This document shows, piece by piece, positions 33,036 to 42,456 of a stretch of 64,000 nucleotides of DNA. Both the position numbers and the translations under genes were made by a program. Each line of letters begins with the position of its first letter. Within the stretch, counting starts at the first letter, position 1. This stretch comes from Candidatus Paracaedibacteraceae bacterium (lineage in GTDB: Bacteria > Pseudomonadota > Alphaproteobacteria > Paracaedibacterales > Paracaedibacteraceae): positions 62,001-126,000 of the forward strand of contig JAHBYI010000001.1 in NCBI GenBank assembly GCA_019636035.1, written 5' to 3'. The notes beneath the pieces were generated by a model that had not been told where the DNA came from, searched no databases, and was given only the letters and a program-made list of their open reading frames with translations.

Positions 33036-34608
33036 TAGTCCGATTAAGATCTCTGTTATTGGCTGTGGGTATTGGGGAAAAAACCTAGTTAGGAACTTTT
33101 CAGAACTTGGTGTATTAGATTCTGTTTGTGATGCCAATGCAGAACTTGCAGAAAAAACATCTCAAGCTTATAACGTACCATCAAAAAATTTAGATCAGGT
33201 TCTAAACAGTGATATTGACGGCATTGTTATTGCAGCCCCAGCAGCTCAGCATTTCACACTAACATCCAGAGCACTCAAAGCTGGCAAACATGTGTTTGTC
33301 GAAAAACCCTTGTCTCTAAAAGTTGATGAAGCTCAACAGCTATGTGATCTTGCTGATCAAGTTAATCGTAAATTAATGGTTGGGCATCTCTTACAATATC
33401 ATCCGGCCTTTATAGAATTGAAACACCTCATTGAAAAAGGTACACTGGGACGATTACAGTATATCTATTCAAATCGTCTTAATCTGGGTAAATTCAGAAA
33501 CGAAGAAAATATTCTTTGGAGTTTTGCCCCCCATGATATTTCGATGATTTTGGCTTTAACAGGTGGCCTACCCGAAACTGTTTATGCAACAGGTACCTGT
33601 CATCTAAACCCAAGAATTCAGGATGTTACGACAACTCATCTTAGTTTTGCTAATGGCATTCAATCTCATATCTTCGTTTCATGGCTTCATCCCTATAAAG
33701 AGCAAAAACTTGTTGTTGTCGGAAACAAAGGCATGGCAGTTTTTGATGACGGTCTTTCATGGGGAGAAAAACTTAAATTATATCCACATCAAGTAACCTG
33801 GATCGATGGACTTCCCCAGCCGGAAAAAGCTGACGTAATTCATATCCCACTAGAAGTTAGCGAACCACTTAAGATCGAATGCCAACATTTCATTGATTGC
33901 ATTAAGGAAAACAAAACTCCTCGTACAGATGGTCGTGAAGGATTAAGAGTTTTGCAAGTTCTTGACGCTGCTCAGCAATCTTTATCAACATTTACAAACA
34001 TTAAAATCAATTCAGAAACCCTCCCCTATTTTACCCATGAAACAGCTCTTGTTGATCGTGGATGCGATATTGGTGAGCGAACAAAAATTTGGCACTTTGC
34101 CCATATCATCAAAGGAACCAAAATCGGAACTGATTGCGTCATTGGTCAGAACGTTATGATTGGCCCAGATGTAACTGTTGGTAATAACTGCAAAATCCAA
34201 AATAATGTTAGCCTTTATAAAGGTGTTATCTTGGAAGATGGCGTTTTTTGTGGCCCATCTTGTGTTTTTACTAATGTTCATAATCCTCGTGCAGAAATTG
34301 AACGCAAAGATGAATTTCGCCTAACTCATGTTGAGCGCGGTGTAACGATTGGAGCAAATGCAACAATAGTTTGTGGCAATCGTCTTGGTGCATATAGTTT
34401 AATTGGAGCTGGAGCTGTTGTGACAAAAGATGTTAAACCTCATGCTGTCATGGTAGGTAACCCGGCAAAACAAATTGGTTGGGTTAGCCATGCCGGTGAA
34501 AAGCTTGGCGATGATTTAACATGTCCAAGAGAAGGTCGTCGTTATGAAATAATCGACGGCAATTTAAAAGAGATCATAAAAAATGACAACACCATTAAAA
34601 CAGCCTAA
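33028..34608 (+). CDS. Fused WlbA-like oxidoreductase and WlbB-like N-acetyltransferase
   Basis: This 526-residue protein joins two enzymes. Residues about 5-330 form a Gfo/Idh/MocA oxidoreductase with the NAD motif VIGCGYWGKNLVRNF and catalytic EKPL region. Residues about 335-520 form a left-handed beta-helix acyltransferase with hexapeptide repeats (IGQNVMIGPDVTVGNNC) and the PAKQIGWVSHAGE ending of WlbB/WbpD. WlbA/WbpB oxidise UDP-GlcNAcA at C3 and WlbB/WbpD acetylate the 3-amino sugar. The fusion brings together steps that flank the aminotransferase encoded next. The pathway makes UDP-2,3-diacetamido-2,3-dideoxy uronic acid. Confidence 0.88.
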   Translation: MHNSPIKISVIGCGYWGKNLVRNFSELGVLDSVCDANAELAEKTSQAYNVPSKNLDQVLNSDIDGIVIAAPAAQHFTLTSRALKAGKHVFVEKPLSLKVDEAQQLCDLADQVNRKLMVGHLLQYHPAFIELKHLIEKGTLGRLQYIYSNRLNLGKFRNEENILWSFAPHDISMILALTGGLPETVYATGTCHLNPRIQDVTTTHLSFANGIQSHIFVSWLHPYKEQKLVVVGNKGMAVFDDGLSWGEKLKLYPHQVTWIDGLPQPEKADVIHIPLEVSEPLKIECQHFIDCIKENKTPRTDGREGLRVLQVLDAAQQSLSTFTNIKINSETLPYFTHETALVDRGCDIGERTKIWHFAHIIKGTKIGTDCVIGQNVMIGPDVTVGNNCKIQNNVSLYKGVILEDGVFCGPSCVFTNVHNPRAEIERKDEFRLTHVERGVTIGANATIVCGNRLGAYSLIGAGAVVTKDVKPHAVMVGNPAKQIGWVSHAGEKLGDDLTCPREGRRYEIIDGNLKEIIKNDNTIKTA

Positions 34609-35749
34609 ACCCATTCAACCTATGCAATTTATTGACCTTAAATCTCAACTTAACCTGATTCGCCCAGCTATTGATGCAGCTATTAAAAAAGTTTTGGATC
34701 ATGGGATCTTTATCATGGGGCCAGAAGTCTTTGAACTAGAGAAACAACTCTCTGAATTCTGTGGCGTGAAACATACCATTAGTTGTGCCAATGGAACAGA
34801 CGCACTTGGCCTTGTTTTAATGGCGAAAAATGTAGGACCAGGAGATGCAGTCTTCGTTCCATCATTCACCTTTGCAGCAACAGCTGAAGTCGTTGCTTGG
34901 GTTGGCGCAACACCTGTTTTCATTGATTCACTTGAAGATACCTATAATATGGATCCCAAAAGTTTAGAGCAAGGAATTCAAACAGCCAAAAAGATGGGAC
35001 TCAATCCGGTTGGAATCATCCCTGTGGACTTATTCGGTCAACCTGCTGATTATGATGCGATCCAAGCTATTGCAGATACGCACGAATTATGGGTTATGGC
35101 TGATGGGGCTCAAAGTTTTGGTGCTGAGTACAAAGATCGTAAAGTTGGTAGTATAGGTGATGTCGCAACTACTAGCTTCTTTCCAGCAAAACCGCTTGGA
35201 TGTTATGGCGATGGTGGAGCAATTTTCACAAATGATGATGAACTTGCAGCCATTATAAAATCGTTACGGGTGCATGGCCAAGGATCCGATAAATACGACA
35301 ATGTACGTATCGGTATGAACGGTCGCCTTGATACGATTCAAGCAGCAATCTTGATTGAAAAACTAAAAGTGTTTCCTACTGAATTAGTTAATAGACAAAA
35401 AACGGCGGATGCTTATAACGAAGCTTTAAAAGATATCGTGACAGTTCCAAAGTTGATTGATGGAGTTACCTCCGCTTGGGCGCAGTACACGGTTAGACTC
35501 CCCAAAAATATTAACAGAGAACAACTGATAGCCGCACTAAAAGAATCTGGCATTCCAAGCGTTATCTATTATGTCAAGCCACTGCATCAACAAACAGCTT
35601 ATAAGCATTACCCAACAGCAACAACAAGTAACTTACCGGTTTGTGAAGCACTTGCGGGTGAGGTCTTGAGCTTACCCATGAGTGGGTATGTAAGCGATGA
35701 AGATGCTTATCAAGTCGTTCAAACAATCTTAAAACTTACAAGGTCATAA
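34583..35749 (+). CDS. WlbC/WbpE-like sugar aminotransferase (DegT/DnrJ/EryC1/StrS)
   Basis: This 388-residue PLP enzyme overlaps the preceding gene by 26 bases. The start at 34583 has AAGAGAT upstream; the ATG at 34622 aligns better with WbpE (MQFIDLKSQL) but lacks a ribosome site. SFFPAKPLGCYGDGGAIFT contains the PLP Lys, and the GTDALGL and FTFAATAE motifs are typical. It should convert the 3-keto sugar nucleotide to the 3-amino sugar, between the two activities of the fused enzyme just upstream. Confidence 0.9.
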   Translation: MTTPLKQPKPIQPMQFIDLKSQLNLIRPAIDAAIKKVLDHGIFIMGPEVFELEKQLSEFCGVKHTISCANGTDALGLVLMAKNVGPGDAVFVPSFTFAATAEVVAWVGATPVFIDSLEDTYNMDPKSLEQGIQTAKKMGLNPVGIIPVDLFGQPADYDAIQAIADTHELWVMADGAQSFGAEYKDRKVGSIGDVATTSFFPAKPLGCYGDGGAIFTNDDELAAIIKSLRVHGQGSDKYDNVRIGMNGRLDTIQAAILIEKLKVFPTELVNRQKTADAYNEALKDIVTVPKLIDGVTSAWAQYTVRLPKNINREQLIAALKESGIPSVIYYVKPLHQQTAYKHYPTATTSNLPVCEALAGEVLSLPMSGYVSDEDAYQVVQTILKLTRS

Positions 35750-36141
35750 TGAGTATTTTTCATTTAGCTATTCCCAGTCATGATCTAACAGCATCTAAAG
35801 AGTTTTATACAAAAGCTTTTGGAGCAACAGTTGGCAGAGAATATCCACACTACGTTATCTTTAATTTTTTCGGGCATCAAGTTGTTACACATCATGATCC
35901 TAAGGGAATATCAGAAACTGTAAAAATGTATCCTCGCCACTATGGCATAATTTTCACCAATCGAGATGACTTTGATACAATTTATCAGCTCTGTAAAGAG
36001 GCTGAAGCTCCTTTCTTTGAGGAACTTTTTGAACGTTATCAAAATAAAAAAGGTTGGCACTTTAGCTTTTTCGTTTCAGATCCATCTAATAATCTGATTG
36101 AGCTAAAATATTATGTTAATCAAGACGATATCTTTAATTAA
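35749..36141 (+). CDS. VOC-superfamily (glyoxalase fold) protein
   Basis: This 130-residue protein has a single vicinal-oxygen-chelate fold: FHLAIPSHDLTASKEFYTKAFGA at the start, FNFFGHQVVTHH in the middle and NLIELKYY at the end. His6, His in GHQ and the terminal Glu are candidate metal ligands. Its start overlaps the aminotransferase stop (TAATG), so it is translated as part of the operon. A sugar-nucleotide modifying role such as epimerisation or hydrolysis is possible, but VOC proteins are diverse and no specific function can be given. Confidence 0.75.
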   Translation: MSIFHLAIPSHDLTASKEFYTKAFGATVGREYPHYVIFNFFGHQVVTHHDPKGISETVKMYPRHYGIIFTNRDDFDTIYQLCKEAEAPFFEELFERYQNKKGWHFSFFVSDPSNNLIELKYYVNQDDIFN

Positions 36142-36153
36142 TTGAGGACTAGA

Positions 36154-37143
36154 ATGAACTTAAAAGGGAAAAAAATAGTTGTTGTTGGTGGCGCAGGCCT
36201 TATTGGTTCTCACACTGTCGATGCTTTATTAAAGGAAGACATCAAAGAACTCATCATTTATGACAATTTTGTCCGTGGAACCCACGGTAATATTGAGTCT
36301 GCATTAAAAGATCCACGCACGCGTATTTTTGAAATCGGCGGAGATATTTGCCAAACAGATATTTTAAATGAGGCTTTTAAAGATGCGGATGGGGTGTTTC
36401 ATTTTGCAGCCCTATGGCTCTTACAATGCCATGACTTTCCACGTTCTGCCTTTAACGTCAATATCGAAGGTACATTCAACGTCCTAGATGCATGCGTCAA
36501 TCAGGGAGTCAAGCGTTTAGTTTACTCATCATCTGCATCAGTTTACGGAGATGCGATTCGTGAACCTATGGATGAAGATCATCCATTCAATAACACCAAC
36601 TTTTATGGTGCAACAAAAATTGCTGGTGAAGCTATGGCACGTGCCTACCATCATCGTTATAAATTACCATTTGTTGGCTTACGTTACATGAATGTTTATG
36701 GTGCTCGTCAAGATTATCGAGGTGCATATATCGCAGTAATTATGAAAATGCTCGATAACCTAGATAAGGGAATTGCTCCTACGTTGTATGGCGACGGTTC
36801 ACAAGCTTATGACTTTATTTATGTCGAAGATTGTGCAAAGGCTAACGTTTGTGCAATGAAAGCTGATACCGTTGATCAATTCTACAATGTAGGAACAGGT
36901 ATCCGCACTTCAATTAAAGAGCTTGCTGAAATGATTTTAGATATTACAGGATCTGATTTATCAGTCCAATATGAACCAGCTGGGCTAACATTTGTTAAAA
37001 ATCGGATTGGATGTCCTAAAAAGGCTGAAGCAGAAATTGATTTTAAAGCATCCATATCTTTAAAAGATGGATTAAAAAAATTGATTGAGTGGCGCAAAGC
37101 TCATATTGATCAAGTTGAAATGCGAAGAGCAAAGGTAGCATAA
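36154..37143 (+). CDS. NAD-dependent sugar-nucleotide epimerase/dehydratase
   Basis: The start at 36154 (MNLKGKKIVVVGGAGLIGSH) has GAGGA upstream; 329 residues. The extended SDR fold shows the GGAGLIGS dinucleotide motif, SSSASVYGD, and catalytic Tyr-x3-Lys in FYGATK. It resembles UDP-glucose 4-epimerase and related NDP-sugar enzymes. WbmF/G/H-type epimerases accompany WlbA-C in Bordetella, so a C4 epimerisation of the diacetamido uronic acid is one option. Its stop overlaps the next start by one base. Confidence 0.85.
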   Translation: MNLKGKKIVVVGGAGLIGSHTVDALLKEDIKELIIYDNFVRGTHGNIESALKDPRTRIFEIGGDICQTDILNEAFKDADGVFHFAALWLLQCHDFPRSAFNVNIEGTFNVLDACVNQGVKRLVYSSSASVYGDAIREPMDEDHPFNNTNFYGATKIAGEAMARAYHHRYKLPFVGLRYMNVYGARQDYRGAYIAVIMKMLDNLDKGIAPTLYGDGSQAYDFIYVEDCAKANVCAMKADTVDQFYNVGTGIRTSIKELAEMILDITGSDLSVQYEPAGLTFVKNRIGCPKKAEAEIDFKASISLKDGLKKLIEWRKAHIDQVEMRRAKVA

Positions 37144-38303
37144 TGACGCAAACAGCAAAAAAACTAAGAAAAATCCCTATTGCTATCCCTTCATTGACCG
37201 ATGAAGAGTGGCAAGCTGTGCGTGAGCCTTTGCTTAGTGGCTGGCTAACGCAAGGACCAAAAGTCTCTCAATTTGAAAAAGAATTTGCAACACTGCATAA
37301 TGTTAATCATGCCCTTGCAGTAACATCATGTACCACGGGTTTACATTTAGCACTAGCAGCTATGGGAATTGGCCCAGGAGACGAAGTTATAGTTCCAGCT
37401 TTTACCTGGGTAGCGACAGCCAATGTGGTGTTATATTGTGGGGCAACTCCTGTATTTTGCGATGTCGACACAAAAACTTTTAATATTAAAGTTGAAGATA
37501 TTGCCTCAAAAATTACAAATCGAACAAAGGCTATTATACCTGTACATCTATTTGGCTTGTGCGCAGATATTGATGCAATCCGTCTGGTGATTCCATCTCA
37601 TGTTAAAATTCTAGAAGATGCAGCCTGTGCTGCCGGTGCTTCCTACAAAGGACGTATGGCGGGTTCTCTTGGCGATATGGCAGCATTTTCATTCCATCCG
37701 AGAAAATCCATAACAACGGGTGAAGGTGGAATGGTCACAACCAATGATCAAGAACTGTATAGACTCGCAGATATTATGCGGAACCACGGAGCTGAGATTT
37801 CTGAAGAAGCACGCCATAATAGCTCTAAACCCTATCTCTTGCCAGACTTTAAAATGCTTGGATTTAACTATAGAATGACAGATCTTCAAGCCGCTGTGGG
37901 GCTCGTTCAGCTTGCTAAATTGAATCAATTTATTCAAGAGAGGCAAGTTTGGGCTGAGTATTATACGGAAAATCTGAAAACTATTGAATGGCTAAAACCC
38001 CAGCACGTATCTAAAGATATTACTCAACATGCATGGCAAGCCTATGTCTGTTATGTGGATCCAGATAAAGCTCCAATGCCCCGTAATGAGATCATGGATA
38101 TTTTACAACAAAAAGGAATTGCAACACGCCCTGGAACTCACGCTGTTCACATGCTTACTTTTTATAAAGAGAAATATGGAATTCAGCCCAATGATTTTCC
38201 TGGTGCAAAAGCCTGTGATGAAAATACAATGGCCATTCCGCTTCACAACAAAATGGTCAAAGAAGATTTTGATTATATTATCGAAGCATTAAAGGTTATC
38301 TAA
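37143..38303 (+). CDS. Second sugar aminotransferase (DegT family, perosamine synthase-like)
   Basis: This 386-residue PLP enzyme has GPGDEVIVPAFTWVATANV, EDAACAAGASYKG and FSFHPRKSITTGEGGMV, where the Lys binds PLP. These patterns are closer to perosamine synthase-like members (4-keto-6-deoxy substrates) than to the upstream WlbC-like enzyme. It therefore probably serves a different amino sugar, made together with the preceding epimerase/dehydratase-family gene. It is coupled to that gene by a TAATG overlap and precedes asnB by 2 bases. Confidence 0.88.
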   Translation: MTQTAKKLRKIPIAIPSLTDEEWQAVREPLLSGWLTQGPKVSQFEKEFATLHNVNHALAVTSCTTGLHLALAAMGIGPGDEVIVPAFTWVATANVVLYCGATPVFCDVDTKTFNIKVEDIASKITNRTKAIIPVHLFGLCADIDAIRLVIPSHVKILEDAACAAGASYKGRMAGSLGDMAAFSFHPRKSITTGEGGMVTTNDQELYRLADIMRNHGAEISEEARHNSSKPYLLPDFKMLGFNYRMTDLQAAVGLVQLAKLNQFIQERQVWAEYYTENLKTIEWLKPQHVSKDITQHAWQAYVCYVDPDKAPMPRNEIMDILQQKGIATRPGTHAVHMLTFYKEKYGIQPNDFPGAKACDENTMAIPLHNKMVKEDFDYIIEALKVI

Positions 38304-38305
38304 GT

Positions 38306-40159
38306 ATGTGTGGTATAACCGGTATTCTTCATTATAACCGTCAGCCTGTCTCGCATAGCCAAATAATGGCTATGACGGATGTAATTGCTCATCGGGGACC
38401 GGATGGAGACGGTCAATATGTTGATGAGTATATCGGCTTGGGGCACCGACGTTTGGCAATTATTGACCTAAGTCCTGCGGGTCGCCAACCCATGCAAACA
38501 AAAGATGGTCGATTTACCATTACCTTTAATGGAGAAATTTATAATTTTAAAGAAATTCGGATCCAATTAGAAGCTTTGGGATACCAATTTCATTCCCATA
38601 CAGACACTGAGGTTGTTTTAAATTCTTATGCAGAATGGGGGAACGGCTGTCTTACAAAATTCAATGGTATGTTTGCTTTTGCAATTTGGGATAAACAGGA
38701 GAAAATATTATTTCTAGCTAGGGATCGCTATGGCATCAAGCCTCTTTATTACCATCAAACCAATGATAGTTTTGTATTTGCCTCAGAAATTAAGGCAATA
38801 ACAGCATCTAAAATTTATCAACCCAAATTAGATAAAGAGGGTCTTGTTGAATATTTGACATTTCAAAATTTTTTTACGAACAAGACTTTGTTCCAAGATG
38901 TAAAAATGTTAATGCCCGGATATTATGCTACGATCAATCTGGATGGAAAATATAAAGAGCATCAGTACTGGGATTTTAATTTCTGCGGTTCTTTGACTAT
39001 TTCTCAGGTAGAAGCTATCGAAGAAACAGATCGTCTCTTTAAACAAGCAGTCCAGCGACAATTGATTAGCGATGTGCCAATTAATTCATATCTGAGTGGC
39101 GGTATTGATTCTGGTGCCATCACCATGATTGCTAGTCAGTTGATGCCACACATGAAAACCTTTACGGTTGGTTTTGATTTAAGATCAGCCAGTGGTTTAG
39201 AACTGTCATTTGATGAGCGAACAAGAGCAGAATACATTTCATATTTAGCAAAAACTGAACATTATGAAATGGTTCTGAAAGCTGGCGATATGGAACGATG
39301 CCTTGACCGGTACACCTGGCATCTTGAAGAACCTCGCGTCGGACAAAGTTACCCTAATTATTACGCAGCTAAACTCGCTAGTAAATTTGGTAAAGTTGTA
39401 CTTTCTGGTTGTGGGGGAGATGAACTTTTTGGGGGATATCCATGGCGATATTTCTCCAGCGACACGCCTATTAGCTTTGATAATTTTATCGATCAATATT
39501 ACCTTAAATGGCAACGATTGATCCCGAATAGTCAGATAGCTGACCTTTTATCCCCAATTTGGGCAGATGTTAAACATGTGTGGACTCGGGACATTTTTTC
39601 AGATATTTTTCAAACTATCCGTAAAAAAACTCTTTTACCAGAGGATTGTCTCAACTATAGCCTGTACCTCGAAGCAAAAACATTCTTGCATGGTCTTTTG
39701 GTCGTTGAAGACAAGCTGAGTATGGCCCACAGTTTAGAGACACGTGTTCCATTTCTAGATAATGATTTAGTAGATTTTACCATGAAACTACCAGCCAAGT
39801 TTAAGGTGTCAACGGCAAAAACAAAAATAGTTAATGAAAATGATCTGGCCAGTAAAAAGGAGGCTCATAAAAATGGTAAACTCATTTTACGTAAAACTTT
39901 GGCTAAATATCTGGACAAACAAATTGTTAATGACCGCAAACAAGGTTTCTCATCGCCAGATGCTTCTTGGTTCAAAGGGGAAAGCATTGATTTTGTAAAG
40001 AAAAACTTAAGCAACAGCTCTTTAATACGAGATTCAATTTTCGACAGAAATTTCACCGAGTCCTATATAAACGACCATCTGGAGGGGCAAAAGAATCGTC
40101 GACTTTTTGTCTGGTCATTTATCAGTCTAGAAACAATTTACAAAGACCTATTCGCATGA
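38306..40159 (+). CDS. AsnB-type glutamine amidotransferase, copy 1
   Basis: This 617-residue protein has an N-terminal class II glutaminase (MCGITGI, nucleophile Cys2; RGPDGDG) and a C-terminal synthetase with the ATP loop LSGGIDSG. The length is normal for asparagine synthetase B. In O-antigen clusters AsnB homologues (WbpS, Wbm-type) amidate sugar uronic acids rather than aspartate. With a second AsnB-like gene at 47253 and no amino acid genes nearby, a glycan role is the better reading. Confidence 0.88.
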   Translation: MCGITGILHYNRQPVSHSQIMAMTDVIAHRGPDGDGQYVDEYIGLGHRRLAIIDLSPAGRQPMQTKDGRFTITFNGEIYNFKEIRIQLEALGYQFHSHTDTEVVLNSYAEWGNGCLTKFNGMFAFAIWDKQEKILFLARDRYGIKPLYYHQTNDSFVFASEIKAITASKIYQPKLDKEGLVEYLTFQNFFTNKTLFQDVKMLMPGYYATINLDGKYKEHQYWDFNFCGSLTISQVEAIEETDRLFKQAVQRQLISDVPINSYLSGGIDSGAITMIASQLMPHMKTFTVGFDLRSASGLELSFDERTRAEYISYLAKTEHYEMVLKAGDMERCLDRYTWHLEEPRVGQSYPNYYAAKLASKFGKVVLSGCGGDELFGGYPWRYFSSDTPISFDNFIDQYYLKWQRLIPNSQIADLLSPIWADVKHVWTRDIFSDIFQTIRKKTLLPEDCLNYSLYLEAKTFLHGLLVVEDKLSMAHSLETRVPFLDNDLVDFTMKLPAKFKVSTAKTKIVNENDLASKKEAHKNGKLILRKTLAKYLDKQIVNDRKQGFSSPDASWFKGESIDFVKKNLSNSSLIRDSIFDRNFTESYINDHLEGQKNRRLFVWSFISLETIYKDLFA

Positions 40160-41187
40160 AAATAGAAATCCTAACTCCTGAATATTATTCCGAGTATGAA
40201 TCATTCCTACAGTCTCAACCTGATTCTCTACTCTATCATTCGATAAAGTATAAAAATTTTCTGGAAGATTTATTAAACTGCCAGTCTCATTATGTGCTAA
40301 TTAAAAATTCTGATCATACAATTATTGCAGCTCTTCCTCTTATGATTAAACAAGGATCCTTAGGACCAATAATTAATTCTCTCCCATACTATGGAAGTAA
40401 TGGCGGAATGATTGGAGATATCAATAATCCTAACGTTATAAAACTGTTTAAAGATCACCTAAAATCATTAGATTATGCATCGATGACGTTTGTTTCTTCG
40501 CCTATCCTTGACAACATAGCTCATATCTCACCTGAAGTAACTGACCAACGGGTGAGTCAAATAACCCCACTTAAACCCTCTGTTGACGATTTTGATGTCT
40601 ACATAGAATCTCTTATAGAAAGCTCTACACGCCGTAATATTAATAAGGCAAAGCGACTGGGAATTGAGGTCAAAGTTCGCAATTATGATGCCTTGGATTT
40701 TTTAGAAAAAATCCACAATGAAAATATGCAAGTGGTCGGCGGAAAGGCGAAAACTCATAACTTTTTCCAAAAAATCCCTCACCATTTCATCGCAGATCAA
40801 GATTTTAAAATCTATACGGCTGAGTTAAATAACCAACCAATTGCTGCCCTACTTGTTTTTTTCTACAATAAAACAGCAGAATATTTTACACCGGTTACTA
40901 AACACGAATTTAGAGAGTCGCAACCCATGGCAGCTATTCTCGCTTATGCTCTTAAAGATGCTATGATTATGGGCTATACCAATTGGAACTGGGGAGGAAC
41001 TTGGATAACCCAAACTGGTGTTTATCAATTCAAGAAAAAATGGGGCGCACAGGAACGAAGTTACAATTATGTTACAATTCTTAAAAATTTGGACATATTA
41101 ACAACTTCTCGTGAATCATTATCAAAAGAGTATGATGGATTCTATATGTATAATTTTAATGAAGTAGCGAAGCATGCAAAAAACTAA
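40156..41187 (+). CDS. GNAT/FemAB-like acyl- or aminoacyltransferase
   Basis: This 343-residue protein has two half-GNAT folds. Characteristic stretches are STRRNINKAKRLGIEVKV (about 154-171) and, near the C-terminus, NWNWGGTWITQTGVYQFKKKWGA, which is typical of the FemAB-like group found in exopolysaccharide loci. These enzymes transfer acyl or aminoacyl groups to an amino group on a glycan or peptide. It overlaps asnB by 4 bases and the next gene by 14 bases. Confidence 0.75.
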   Translation: MKIEILTPEYYSEYESFLQSQPDSLLYHSIKYKNFLEDLLNCQSHYVLIKNSDHTIIAALPLMIKQGSLGPIINSLPYYGSNGGMIGDINNPNVIKLFKDHLKSLDYASMTFVSSPILDNIAHISPEVTDQRVSQITPLKPSVDDFDVYIESLIESSTRRNINKAKRLGIEVKVRNYDALDFLEKIHNENMQVVGGKAKTHNFFQKIPHHFIADQDFKIYTAELNNQPIAALLVFFYNKTAEYFTPVTKHEFRESQPMAAILAYALKDAMIMGYTNWNWGGTWITQTGVYQFKKKWGAQERSYNYVTILKNLDILTTSRESLSKEYDGFYMYNFNEVAKHAKN

Positions 41188-41842
41188 AAAAGCCATTGTT
41201 TTTGGAACAGGTAGCTTCGCTGAGGTTGTTCATTTTATGCTATCAAAGGATAGTGCTTATGAGGTTGTAGCATTTACGGTCAGTAAGGATACGATTAAAG
41301 ACACAACTTTTTTAGGATTACCCGTCTATCCATTCGAAAGCATTGAATCCTTTATTGCTTCCTATGAAGCGGAGATGTTCATTGCTATTGGATATGCAAA
41401 AATGAATGATGTTCGGGCAGAATTTATGTCTCAAGCAAAATTTAAAGGATATAAGCTCCTCAGTTATTTATCCTCACGGGCTCAACATTGGAAAGATACT
41501 AAAATTGGAGAAAATGTTTTTATTTTTGAAAACAATAACTTACAACCTTTTGTAGAAATTGGAGATGGGACGATCCTTTGGAGCGGTAATCATATTGGCC
41601 ATCATTCTTCAATCGGAAAATATTGCTTTATTACCTCTCATGTTGTTGTTTCGGGGCACTGTAGAGTCGAAGATTCATGTTTTATTGGTGTAAATGCAAC
41701 TATTGCAGATGATGTTAAAATTGCCAAAAAGAACTTAATAGGAGCTGGTGCCTTAATTACTAAAAATACAGATTACGCTGAAGTTTACACAGGAACAAAA
41801 GCAACTATTTTGAATAAAACAAGCGACAGGTTTTTTCAATGA
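41174..41842 (+). CDS. PglD/NeuD-type sugar O/N-acetyltransferase
   Basis: This 222-residue protein starts with a PglD-N Rossmann-like domain (IVFGTGSFAEVVHFML) and ends with a left-handed beta-helix of hexapeptide repeats (VEIGDGTILWSGNHIGHHSSIG, residues about 124-145, and FIGVNATIADDVKI). The HH in IGHHSS matches the catalytic His region of PglD. It likely acetylates an amino sugar nucleotide, perhaps the product of the second aminotransferase. Confidence 0.85.
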   Translation: MQKTKKAIVFGTGSFAEVVHFMLSKDSAYEVVAFTVSKDTIKDTTFLGLPVYPFESIESFIASYEAEMFIAIGYAKMNDVRAEFMSQAKFKGYKLLSYLSSRAQHWKDTKIGENVFIFENNNLQPFVEIGDGTILWSGNHIGHHSSIGKYCFITSHVVVSGHCRVEDSCFIGVNATIADDVKIAKKNLIGAGALITKNTDYAEVYTGTKATILNKTSDRFFQ

Positions 41843-42456
41843 CAAAAAAAACAATTGATCAAATCGGGCAATTATACACAGATAATTTGAAGCAGCATGG
41901 CATAGACTCTAAAAGTGTTGGGTGGCCAAATGCACATGATCACTTGTTACGTTTCGACAAACTGCTTTCTAACGTTAACCTATCGGATATAGAGTCCTTT
42001 AATGATCTTGGTAGTGGTTATGGGGCTATCCTGGATTATTTGTCTTCTCGTGAAAAAATCTTAAAGACCTATTTCGCCTACGATATTTCGCAAGAAATGC
42101 TGGATGCGATGCCTACCGATAAATACCCAAAAACTGAGATACAAAAATTCCTTGAGCCATATCTGCGAACTGTCGCTGATTTTAGCGTTGCCAGTGGAAT
42201 CTTTAATGTTCGTTTTTCAGAAAGTGATGAATTGTGGCATCAGCACATCTTAAAAACGTTACATAACTTAAATGATCACTCAAAAAAGGGATTTTCCTTT
42301 AACTTACTATCAACCTACGTTGATTTCAAAAATGATCATTTGTGCTATGGAGATCCACTGTTTTTCTTTGACTATTGTAAAAAGAATTTTAGCCGATATG
42401 TCAGTCTTTATCATGACTACCCTTTATGGGAGTGGACAATAGTGGTGACCAAATAA
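41839..42456 (+). CDS. Class I SAM-dependent methyltransferase-like protein
   Basis: This 205-residue protein carries a SAM-binding motif I variant NDLGSGYGAILDYL and motif II YFAYDISQEML. The remainder lacks strong subfamily marks. It overlaps the previous gene by 4 bases and the next by one, so it belongs to the operon. A sugar methyltransferase role is the likely one by context. Confidence 0.7.
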   Translation: MTKKTIDQIGQLYTDNLKQHGIDSKSVGWPNAHDHLLRFDKLLSNVNLSDIESFNDLGSGYGAILDYLSSREKILKTYFAYDISQEMLDAMPTDKYPKTEIQKFLEPYLRTVADFSVASGIFNVRFSESDELWHQHILKTLHNLNDHSKKGFSFNLLSTYVDFKNDHLCYGDPLFFFDYCKKNFSRYVSLYHDYPLWEWTIVVTK

